A stretch of 20,322 nt of DNA. Source: CAZVAO01 sp964625175. Its GTDB lineage: Bacteria; Bacillota; UBA994; PWPR01. This document shows positions 14,480-20,322 of the stretch, piece by piece. Numbering within the stretch: position 1 is the first letter of the stretch; each line of letters starts with the position of its first letter. The notes below the pieces were generated by a model. It was not told the DNA's origin and did not search any database. It saw nothing but the letters and a program-made list of their open reading frames with translations. The translations under genes and the position numbers were made by a program. Location: the NCBI GenBank assembly GCA_964625175.1, contig CAZVAO010000034.1, positions 1 to 20,322 on the forward strand. Reading direction: 5' to 3'.

Positions 14480-15100
14480 TTAGCGTTTGAGGGGATTCTT
14501 TTCAGCTAGAAAACTGCGCAATAAAACTTCTTTTCCATTGGCAATGCGCACGTAGTTCACAAAGTGTTTTTGAAAGCTGATTGCAAAAAGGATCGCGGCT
14601 AAAACAATAACCGCACCTGGATAATCAAAGAATATCAAACTACCGAACAAAGAGAGGTAGGAACAGACGGTTCCTATGGCAATATAGTTGGAGATTAGAG
14701 CGGTGGCAATCAGCGTGAGTGTATAGATCAATCCGATGCGCCAGTCTAAGGCCAATGTGATGCCAATCATACAGGCGGTTCCTTTGCCCCCGCGAAATTG
14801 CATATAAAACGGGTAGCAGTGTCCCAGAAAAGCACCAACACCAGCTATGAATTGAGTCACTATAGCATCGGGCCACAAATAGCGTACCAGAAAAACAGCT
14901 AAAAAAGCTTTCAACACATCACCGAGAGCCGTTAAAAGCCCCAACTTCCAGCCCATTATAAATGTCGCATTGGAAGCGCCAGCATTGCGGGCACCATGCT
15001 CCCTTATATCAATGCCCCTGAAGGCTTTTCCCAATAGGTAAGAACTTTGCAAACAACCAAAGGCGTAACCAATAAGTAAAGAAATAATGTTGGTAAACAT
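14480..15100 (-). CDS. PlsY-family glycerol-3-phosphate acyltransferase, divergent paralogue
   Basis: A 206-residue multi-pass membrane protein of the PlsY family, which transfers acyl groups from acyl-phosphate to glycerol 3-phosphate. Membrane segments are seen near residues 3-20, 50-75, 83-100, 110-135, 138-160 and 162-178. Motif 2 is intact (GHCYPFYMQFRGGKGTA, about 93-109). Motif 1 reads GARNAGASN where the standard PlsY has GSGNxGATN, so Ser and Gly are replaced. Motif 3 keeps His179 and Asn182 but lacks the Arg-Glu of HREN. The ATG at 15100 is chosen because GGAGG lies 7 bases upstream. A longer frame to 15139 has none. It probably shares a transcript with mntP. It may be a second PlsY with altered acyl specificity. 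Confidence 0.78.
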   Translation of the reverse strand: MFTNIISLLIGYAFGCLQSSYLLGKAFRGIDIREHGARNAGASNATFIMGWKLGLLTALGDVLKAFLAVFLVRYLWPDAIVTQFIAGVGAFLGHCYPFYMQFRGGKGTACMIGITLALDWRIGLIYTLTLIATALISNYIAIGTVCSYLSLFGSLIFFDYPGAVIVLAAILFAISFQKHFVNYVRIANGKEVLLRSFLAEKNPLKR

Positions 15101-15163
15101 AAAAGACCTCCAGCTTCCCATAATATTTATAGTATACATTAGTTCCCTGAAATATGAAATAAA

Positions 15164-15724
15164 TTAGAGGAATAGATGCTCGATAAAAATCTTCATTCCC
15201 AACCCGATTAGGATGATTCCCCCGAAGATATCAACTCTGTTGGTAAGACCGGGAATCCGGCAAAGTTTGGACCCTGTGTAGACCCCAATAAAAGATAGTG
15301 AAAAGGTGCAGAGCCCAATTAGGAGGGCAGGGGTACCGATAGCGATATTGAGGGTGGAAAGGCTGACTCCAGCCACTAAGGCATCGATGCTGGTCGCAAT
15401 GGCTAAGGTAAAAAGAAGTCTCCAACTATCAAGCGAGGTGGATTCACAATTGGGCTTAAGACCATCCCGAATCATATTAAACCCAATAAAGCTAAGCAGG
15501 ATCAAGGCAATGTAATGATCAAACGCTGCAATGTAATTACTAAAGCTAGAACCTAATGCCCAGCCTATGATCGTCATTCCCGCCTGGAATACACCAAAAG
15601 TGATGCCAGCCCGTAGGGCTTTCCCCAGTAAATCTTTAGGTTGTACTAAGCCACACGAAATAGAAACAGCCATGGCATCCATAGAGAGTCCAATGGCTAA
15701 TAATATGATTGAGATCAAATCCAT
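15164..15724 (-). CDS. mntP: Manganese efflux pump MntP
   Basis: A 186-residue membrane protein of the MntP (formerly DUF204/YebN) family that exports Mn2+. Two related three-helix halves are visible, each with the family's conserved Asp: GLSMDAMAVSISCG (Asp16) and ATSIDALVAGVSL (Asp114). Six membrane segments fit residues 4-25, 37-58, 67-86, 104-125, 130-150 and 166-183. The ATG at 15724 follows GGTGGAGC at suitable spacing. The longer frame to 15796 lacks a binding site. It is first in a minus-strand pair with the plsY-like gene (63-base gap). Some mntP genes sit behind a yybP-ykoY manganese riboswitch, and none was recognised here. Confidence 0.9.
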   Translation of the reverse strand: MDLISIILLAIGLSMDAMAVSISCGLVQPKDLLGKALRAGITFGVFQAGMTIIGWALGSSFSNYIAAFDHYIALILLSFIGFNMIRDGLKPNCESTSLDSWRLLFTLAIATSIDALVAGVSLSTLNIAIGTPALLIGLCTFSLSFIGVYTGSKLCRIPGLTNRVDIFGGIILIGLGMKIFIEHLFL

Positions 15725-15955
15725 AATTGCTCCACCCTTAACGCTATTCTGTTGCTTATCATAAAGTAGATAGGCAATATATTCAATAGCAGTCACAAGA
15801 AATGATTCAATTGTAGTCGCTTTTATTCAAATAAGGTATAATAAAGGGTGAAAAGTCATAATGAAAGCAACTGCTAGTGGGTCGATAGCTGTGGTGGTGA
15901 GCAATCATTCGTTCTTAAAATAGTGACAAAATTCGTGAATTAGGGAGTGATAAAA
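15725..15955. other. Divergent intergenic region between mntP and cvpA-like genes
   Basis: A consensus -10 box TATAAT lies at 15837-15842 on the plus strand, about 115 bases before the cvpA-like start. TTGTAG at 15811 is the only -35 candidate and its 20-base spacing is poor, so the promoter call is tentative. A 20-codon ORF at 15861-15923 has no convincing binding site. No promoter for mntP could be picked out. Confidence 0.4.
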
Positions 15956-16606
15956 ATGAATACCTTAGATTTAGTTCTCTTGGGCGTTGTAGCTGTGTTT
16001 GCTCTATGGGGTATTTGGCGCGGTTTTATGGGAACTGTCATCGGCTTGGGGGGTTACGTAGCGGCTTTTATTGGGGCCAGAATGTGGGGGCCAACCATTG
16101 GCGAGTATTTTCGAAATACCTCTATGATTGCTTCCTTGGAGCGCATCATCAATGAAAATCTAGCGAATATCGGTATTAATGGTATTGACCCAGCATCGGT
16201 AGGGGAGTTTCTCACGGATTCCGATATTGGCGAGCAGATTGCCAATAACCCGATATTTAAATCACTTTTTAGTAGTGGAACAGCTGCGGCAGGAGGAGCC
16301 ACTGAAATTCTAATAACCATCGTGTGTATTGCCCTTGGCTACTTAGTCGTATTCTTTGGCATAAAACTAGCGGTTAGTCTTATTGGCTTATTGATCAAAG
16401 GGATTGTGCATACATCTAAAGTGCTGACCTTTACGGATCGTGTCTTGGGACTGGGGATTGGGACTGTAATCGGTGTGACGCTCGGTGCTGTAGTCGTTGC
16501 CTTTGTGTTACCTGTAGCGATGGCCTATAGCCCAGAAATACAAGCGATTGCTCAGGGATCTGCTTTTAGTGGACTTTTCCTACAACTCGCGAGAATTTTC
16601 ATATGA
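15956..16606 (+). CDS. CvpA family membrane protein
   Basis: A 216-residue inner-membrane protein of the CvpA (colicin V production) family. Membrane segments lie near residues 4-22, 25-44, 117-146 and 164-190, with a soluble stretch of about 70 residues between the second and third. Family features are the N-terminal LDLVLLGVVAVFALWGIWRG with its Gly-Arg-Gly turn, and TDRVLGLGIG at about 160-169. CvpA proteins have been tied to envelope processes and colicin V export, but their biochemical role is unclear. The ATG at 15956 has AGGGAG 8 bases upstream. A GTG at 15947 overlaps that site and is rejected. The stop overlaps the next gene by 4 bases. Confidence 0.82.
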   Translation: MNTLDLVLLGVVAVFALWGIWRGFMGTVIGLGGYVAAFIGARMWGPTIGEYFRNTSMIASLERIINENLANIGINGIDPASVGEFLTDSDIGEQIANNPIFKSLFSSGTAAAGGATEILITIVCIALGYLVVFFGIKLAVSLIGLLIKGIVHTSKVLTFTDRVLGLGIGTVIGVTLGAVVVAFVLPVAMAYSPEIQAIAQGSAFSGLFLQLARIFI

Positions 16607-17232
16607 TGAGCGATCATTTAATTCATTATGAAATAGCTGAAGGAAAAGAGTTGGTTTTTGAAACCCATGATGCGCTCTTCTCTCCCCAGGCTATTGATAG
16701 TGGAACAATAGCGATGTTATCCACCATCACGGTGCAGAGTAGCGATAAGGTACTTGACCTAGGTTGCGGGTACGGCTTTGTCAGCGTATATTTGTCAGCT
16801 AAATATGGTTTGGCGCTTACAGCTTGTGATATTGATCCCCTTGCTGTTGAATACACACGTTTGAATGCCCAACGCAATCAGGTTGAGGTGCACGCTTTAG
16901 AGTCCGACGGATTGAGTAATATTGCAGACTCAGACTTTACTTTAATTCTATCGAATCCACCCTATCATGCCGATTTTGCTGTGCCCAAGCATTTTATTGA
17001 GCAGGGCTTTCGCCAACTAGCGATTGGTGGTCGGATGGTGATGGTGGTTAAGCGGTTGCTGTGGTATAAGAATAAGCTGACAAGCGTATTTGGTGGCGTC
17101 CGCATCAAAGAAATCGATGGTTATTATATCCTTGAAGCACAAAAATACGGGCTCAAATCTCCCAAAAAAGCGCCGAAAAAAACAAAATCGAAACATGAAA
17201 AGCGATTAGCTCGGTCAAGCAAGCGTCGCTAG
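16603..17232 (+). CDS. RsmC-like class I methyltransferase
   Basis: A 209-residue SAM-dependent methyltransferase of the small-domain (MTS) type related to RsmC and RlmG, which methylate guanine N2 in rRNA. The lead-in FETHDALFSPQAIDSGT resembles the family's F.T..GvFS...iD.GT. The SAM motif is VLDLGCGYGF (50-59), the acidic ribose contact is DID (76-78), and the catalytic motif is NPPY (118-121), typical of enzymes that methylate exocyclic amines. The last 25 residues form a Lys/Arg-rich tail (PKKAPKKTKSKHEKRLARSSKRR region) that could bind RNA. It overlaps the cvpA-like gene by ATGA and has no strong binding site, so translation is probably coupled. The exact target nucleotide is not predictable. 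Confidence 0.85.
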   Translation: MMSDHLIHYEIAEGKELVFETHDALFSPQAIDSGTIAMLSTITVQSSDKVLDLGCGYGFVSVYLSAKYGLALTACDIDPLAVEYTRLNAQRNQVEVHALESDGLSNIADSDFTLILSNPPYHADFAVPKHFIEQGFRQLAIGGRMVMVVKRLLWYKNKLTSVFGGVRIKEIDGYYILEAQKYGLKSPKKAPKKTKSKHEKRLARSSKRR

Positions 17233-17246
17233 AAAGGTTTAGAACG

Positions 17247-17966
17247 ATGTGGTTGACCTTTGGTCCAACGGAACCATTTAAACTTTTTTCGCTTGAGCAC
17301 CTTATGGCGCTAAGCGCATTGCTCGGAATATACCTGCTACTTTATCTTGTGCGTAATCGCATTCGCAACACCAATTGGCAACGTCGTCTGGGCTACATGA
17401 TTGCCTATGCTTTGTTAATCCAAGAGATTTCTCTCAATCTGTTTCGACTCTGGAGTGGCACATGGTCAGTAGCGACAAGCTTACCGCTTCACCTTTGTGG
17501 ACTAGGAGTCATCTTTGGTGCATTGATGTTGATAACAGAGAGTAAAAGAATCTACGACATTATCTATTTTTGGGCGATTGCAGGGGCTAGCCAAGCGTTG
17601 CTCACACCTGATATCGGCGCTTATGGTTTTCCGCATTTCCGCTATTATCAGTTTTTTGTATCGCACGGTCTCATTATTCTAGCAGTGTTATACATGACCT
17701 TTGTCTATGGATATCGTCCTAATTATCGGGCCTTATGGGCATCGCTCTTTGTTTTGGCAGTACTGTTGGTTCCAATAGCAGGAATCAATGTGCTAACGGG
17801 TGGAAACTATTTTTTTATAGCGCATGTTCCACTGACCCCTTCTCTCATAGACTATTTAGGGCCATGGCCCTATTACATCATTTGGCTGGTTGTTTTGGCA
17901 ATCATTATGTTCCATATTGCCTACTTTCCAATGGCGCTTAGTACCAAACGTCAGCGTCGTGTTTAA
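17247..17966 (+). CDS. YwaF/TIGR02206 family integral membrane protein
   Basis: A 239-residue membrane protein with about seven hydrophobic segments (near 17-35, 49-66, 80-97, 103-120, 137-155, 161-182 and 208-229). It matches the TIGR02206/YwaF family: FKLFSLEHLMAL at the start (His18), LPLHLCGLGVIFG (His82), FFVSHGLIILAV (His140), and the PSLIDYLGPWPYYI signature (199-211) before the last helix. The conserved histidines in or near the membrane hint at metal or substrate binding, but the function is unknown. An AAAGG motif precedes the ATG. It lies 14 bases after the methyltransferase gene, so it is likely part of the same transcript. Confidence 0.82.
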   Translation: MWLTFGPTEPFKLFSLEHLMALSALLGIYLLLYLVRNRIRNTNWQRRLGYMIAYALLIQEISLNLFRLWSGTWSVATSLPLHLCGLGVIFGALMLITESKRIYDIIYFWAIAGASQALLTPDIGAYGFPHFRYYQFFVSHGLIILAVLYMTFVYGYRPNYRALWASLFVLAVLLVPIAGINVLTGGNYFFIAHVPLTPSLIDYLGPWPYYIIWLVVLAIIMFHIAYFPMALSTKRQRRV

Positions 17967-18030
17967 CGGCCTAACCACGTTATATTGTCCATTTGTACCT
18001 GAACTATTAATAAGATAGGAGAGAATTGCT

Positions 18031-19263
18031 ATGACTAAAGCTGTATCATTTGAACCAATTGGCGAAATGCTTCAAGAACTAGCCCAGCATGGGCGCACCG
18101 CAGAAGGGGGAATTACCCGTTTTTCTTTTACACCTGATGACTTAAAAGCCCGCGAATTAGTAATAGGCTGGATGGAATTCTGTGAGATGGATGTTCGCGT
18201 GGACGCAGCCGGCAATATTATCGGGCGTTTTGGTCCCGCTGGGAAACCCGCTGTTGTGCTTGGCTCCCATATTGACTCTGTACCAAATGGGGGGATCTAC
18301 GATGGTCCGCTGGGAGTGACCACCGCATTGGCTGTCGTTGCGAAGTTGCAAGAAAATGGACGGGAATTTGTATCACCTATCGAAGTCATTGTATTTAGTG
18401 ATGAAGAAGGCGCGCGTTTCGGCGGCGGTCTTTTCGGAAGTAAGGTCATGGCTGGCAAGCTTGAGGAAGACGCACTGCTCCGCACGGATAGCGAGGGAAT
18501 CAGCACCGCACAAGCCCTTGAAGATTATGGATTTCCACCAGAGGAAATTCACAACGCTTTACGGGATCCCAGTGAATTCAAAGCTTATATTGAACTGCAT
18601 ATCGAGCAAGCACATGTGCTAGAGGAAAATGATTTAGGTGTAGGTATTGTAACGGGAATTGCAGGTCCTGTGCACTTCCTGGCAGAGTTTTTAGGGCGCG
18701 CAGACCATGCTGGTGCCACACCCATGAATATGCGTTATGATGCATTGCTGGGTGCTTGTGAAGCGGCTTTGGCAGCTGAGGAAATTGCCGGACGTGCTGG
18801 AGAAACGACAGTGGCTACTGTGGGCCAGATGATTGTCAGTCCAGGCGCAAATAATGTGATTCCAGGTAAGGTACGTATGAGTTTCGATGTGCGCGATATT
18901 AATGAGACAGACCGTGAATGGGCGGTAATGGAGATTAAGCAGAAGCTTGTCGAGATTGCTGAAGAACGTGGGCTGGAAGTGGATATTACAGAGATTTCTT
19001 CGGTTGCTCCCGTATTACTACACCCCGATTTAGTGCGATTGGCTGAAGCAACCGCGTTTGCCAACAAGATTGACGCGATGACCATGATTAGTGGGGCATC
19101 CCACGATGCGGCTACCATGACTTTTCTGACGGATGTCCTGATGCTCTTTGTACGTAGCAAAGACGGTGTTAGCCATTGCCCAGAAGAATATTCAAGCCCA
19201 GAGGATATAGAAGAAGCCGCTAATTTATTGTATTATATTGTTGAGAAACTGATTGCATCATAA
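18031..19263 (+). CDS. M20-type N-carbamoyl-L-amino acid hydrolase / allantoate amidase family
   Basis: A 410-residue zinc-dependent hydrolase of the AmaB/HyuC/AllC family, which removes carbamoyl groups from N-carbamoyl amino acids or ureido compounds. Metal ligands in family order are His80 in GSHIDSVPNGG, Asp91 in YDGPLGV, Glu125 and Glu126 in FSDEEGARFGG, His190 in ELHIEQ, and His382 in GVSHCPEEY. The lid domain spans about 212-328 with GRADHAGATPM, Asn274-275 and Arg288 as likely substrate contacts. Length is normal and no signal peptide is present. AGGAG precedes the ATG. Family members differ in substrate and cannot be separated by eye. With no hydantoinase or allantoinase gene beside it, a scavenging role is as likely. 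pcp follows by 15 bases. Confidence 0.88.
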   Translation: MTKAVSFEPIGEMLQELAQHGRTAEGGITRFSFTPDDLKARELVIGWMEFCEMDVRVDAAGNIIGRFGPAGKPAVVLGSHIDSVPNGGIYDGPLGVTTALAVVAKLQENGREFVSPIEVIVFSDEEGARFGGGLFGSKVMAGKLEEDALLRTDSEGISTAQALEDYGFPPEEIHNALRDPSEFKAYIELHIEQAHVLEENDLGVGIVTGIAGPVHFLAEFLGRADHAGATPMNMRYDALLGACEAALAAEEIAGRAGETTVATVGQMIVSPGANNVIPGKVRMSFDVRDINETDREWAVMEIKQKLVEIAEERGLEVDITEISSVAPVLLHPDLVRLAEATAFANKIDAMTMISGASHDAATMTFLTDVLMLFVRSKDGVSHCPEEYSSPEDIEEAANLLYYIVEKLIAS

Positions 19264-19278
19264 AGAAGGAGAATGATT

Positions 19279-19881
19279 ATGAAAGTATTATTAACAGGGT
19301 ATGAACCGTTTGGTGGCGAAAAACTAAATCCATCATGGGAAGCGGTCAAGTTGTTGAATGGCAAAACAATCGGTCGTGCAGTAGTCGTTGCAGAAGAAAT
19401 GCCGGTTGTTTGGAACGATATCGATAGCGCTTTTGAGGCCGCGATCAACAAGCATCAACCAGATGTCGTACTATGTGTGGGTCAAGCGGGCGGTCGCAAT
19501 GCCATCGGAATTGAACGCGTTGCTGTTAATCGTGCTAATGGCAAAGACAATAATGGTGATGAACGCAAAGAAGCCGTTATTAATTCAGATGGTCCAGATG
19601 CCTATCTAAGCACTTTACCCATCGTCAAGATGAATGAAGCCGTTTGTGCAGCAGGCGTTCCGTGCTATATTTCTAATTCTGCAGGATTGTATCTTTGCAA
19701 CTATATTTTCTATGCTGCACGCCATTATTATGCATCAAGGAACATGGAGATTCCGACCGGCTTCGTCCACATCCCCTATATTCCTGAGCAAGTAGCGATC
19801 AAAGATCGTCCTGCTAAATTCTCAAGTATGGATTTGCGTTTGGTTGTTACCGCGCTTACCGAAATGATTAAAACCCTTTAG
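19279..19881 (+). CDS. pcp: Pyroglutamyl-peptidase I
   Basis: A 200-residue cysteine peptidase (family C15) that removes N-terminal pyroglutamate from peptides in the cytoplasm. The start VLLTGYEPFGGEKLNPSWEA is diagnostic. The catalytic triad is Glu79 in NAIGIERVAVN, Cys140 in ISNSAGLYLCNYIFY, and His164 in TGFVHIPYIPEQ. AAGGAG lies 7 bases before the ATG at 19279. The alternative ATG at 19273 is only 1 base from it and is rejected. The 15-base gap after the carbamoylase-like gene indicates co-transcription and suggests the two act on a shared pool of blocked amino acids or peptides. A terminator follows about 50 bases downstream. Confidence 0.93.
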   Translation: MKVLLTGYEPFGGEKLNPSWEAVKLLNGKTIGRAVVVAEEMPVVWNDIDSAFEAAINKHQPDVVLCVGQAGGRNAIGIERVAVNRANGKDNNGDERKEAVINSDGPDAYLSTLPIVKMNEAVCAAGVPCYISNSAGLYLCNYIFYAARHYYASRNMEIPTGFVHIPYIPEQVAIKDRPAKFSSMDLRLVVTALTEMIKTL

Positions 19882-19933
19882 TTTTATTTTTTCGATCTCA
19901 CCATATTCTTGAAATTCTATAGGTTTGTTGCAG

Positions 19934-19965
19934 AAAAGGCGTCACACTATATGGTGGCGCCTTTT
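19934..19965 (+). terminator. Probable terminator after pcp
   Basis: A 12-bp stem with one T-G pair (19934-19945 with 19954-19965) has an 8-base loop. The right arm ends in TTTT and is followed by AGATTTT, so the T run is short. The outer A-T pairs make it workable on both strands. Confidence 0.75.
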
Positions 19966-20124
19966 AGATTTTGCTGGAGCCTTGAAATTGCATCAATTCT
20001 CAAACTCTAATAGACTAGATTTTAGAGGCTTCACGCTAAGACGCGAGGCTTCTTGTTATTAGTTAGTTGGTTAAGGGTGATGCGCTAAGCGAATCGTCGC
20101 TACTCAAGGGAAGCGACATAAGGT

Positions 20125-20175
20125 GAAACACCAGGGACGGTTCTGGTTGTTACGAAAACGAAACACTGGGGACAG
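20125..20175 (+). repeat. Fragment of a dispersed GGGGAC-type repeat
   Basis: GAAACACCAGGGACGG (20125-20140) and GAAACACTGGGGACAG (20160-20175) are two copies, 35 bases apart and differing at 3 of 16 positions. Sequences of the form GAAACACxGGGGACGGTTCT are, from memory, scattered in many clostridial genomes near REP-associated (IS200-like, RAYT) transposase genes. No transposase is within the window. Confidence 0.55.
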
Positions 20176-20205
20176 AGATAGGTGATGACACGGCGTCAGA
20201 TTTTC

Positions 20206-20300
20206 TAGCAAGATAAGTTTCGTTTGAAATGGCTTATTTAGTGGGTCAAAGTTTCGTTTGAGATGTGCTTTTTTTAGCAAGTAAAGCCTGTTTTGAAATG
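20206..20300 (+). repeat. Three degenerate tandem repeats of about 34 bases
   Basis: The 17-base cores are AAGTTTCGTTTGAAATG (20215-20231), AAGTTTCGTTTGAGATG (20249-20265) and AAGCCTGTTTTGAAATG (20284-20300), with periods of 34 and 35. TAGCAAG precedes copies 1 and 3. The copies are too unlike and the cores too short for a CRISPR array. The series may continue beyond the window. Confidence 0.6.
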
Positions 20301-20322
20301 CACAGGCGTAATCAGAAAGTGT

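Larger units (their letters stand above)
19966..20322. other. Gene-free end of window
   Basis: No protein gene is visible on either strand. Besides the two repeat families listed separately, there is an 8-base direct repeat GAGGCTTC (20025-20032 and 20045-20052) and a 6-bp inverted repeat GTCGCT/AGCGAC (20096-20101 with 20112-20117). The region looks like accumulated repeat debris. Confidence 0.5.

Noticed and set aside
15861..15923. 20-codon ORF upstream of the cvpA-like gene
   Set aside because: GGGTG is too far from the ATG for good initiation, and the peptide has no recognisable character.
15725..15946. yybP-ykoY manganese riboswitch ahead of mntP
   Set aside because: I could not find the conserved core of that riboswitch on the minus strand. 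Absence is a visual judgement only.
17985..18013. Promoter TTGTCC-17-TAATAA ahead of the carbamoylase-like gene
   Set aside because: The predicted start point would fall inside the ribosome binding site, leaving almost no leader. The boxes are also only moderate matches.
20206..20300. Possible CRISPR array
   Set aside because: Only three units, 17-base cores that differ from one another, and the spacers themselves share sequence (TAGCAAG, TGCTT). No cas genes are seen.

Overview
The window looks like chromosome from a low-to-moderate GC anaerobic member of the Bacillota, probably a clostridial lineage. The evidence is a FabT/FabK-type fatty-acid operon, an [FeFe]-hydrogenase-like protein, strong AGGAGG-type ribosome binding sites throughout, and U-tailed hairpin terminators between units. 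There is no rRNA, tRNA, prophage, CRISPR array or intact mobile element. One 100-N assembly gap (8250-8349) interrupts fabG.

Layout. (1) 1-2450: a GNAT acetyltransferase (minus), a small DsrE-like protein (plus) and a flavin-reductase-like FMN protein (minus), separated by terminators. (2) 2639-3960: an M20 family amidohydrolase with its own terminator. (3) 4064-10157: a type II fatty-acid synthesis operon, fabT-fabH-acpP-fabK-fabD-fabG-fabF-fabZ. It has a recognisable sigma-A-type promoter and an operator-like sequence just downstream of the predicted start point. From fabK to fabZ the genes are overlapping or nearly so, and a terminator closes the operon directly after fabZ, so no acc (acetyl-CoA carboxylase) genes follow. 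(4) 10158-11212: about 1.05 kb with no convincing protein gene, but several long inverted repeats, a terminator-like hairpin with no gene in front of it, and a 24-codon ORF with a good ribosome binding site. (5) 11213-14450: an [FeFe]-hydrogenase-like protein with an unusual L1 motif, a metallophosphoesterase starting with TTG, a nitroreductase remnant that joins the head and tail of the gene, and a TPR-like protein. (6) 14480-15724 on the minus strand: mntP then a divergent plsY-family gene. (7) 15956-17966: cvpA-like gene, RsmC-like methyltransferase and a YwaF/TIGR02206 membrane protein, tightly packed. (8) 18031-19965: an M20-type carbamoylase/allantoate amidase and pyroglutamyl peptidase pcp, probably one transcript. 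(9) 19966-20322: gene-free DNA with degenerate repeats, one of a kind scattered through clostridial genomes.

How the genes work together. FabD, FabH, AcpP, FabG, FabZ, FabK and FabF form a complete elongation cycle apart from malonyl-CoA supply. FabT is the expected repressor and probably acts on its own promoter. The nearby PlsY-like protein belongs to the family that uses acyl-phosphate for phospholipid synthesis, but it lies in a separate unit and its motifs are altered. The three hydrolases (two M20 proteins and Pcp) fit an organism that feeds on peptides or amino-acid derivatives.

Nothing here is clearly a new defence or biosynthetic system. The best candidates for a second look are the structured gene-free region at 10.2-11.2 kb, the repeat cluster in front of the hydrogenase-like gene, and that hydrogenase-like protein itself.
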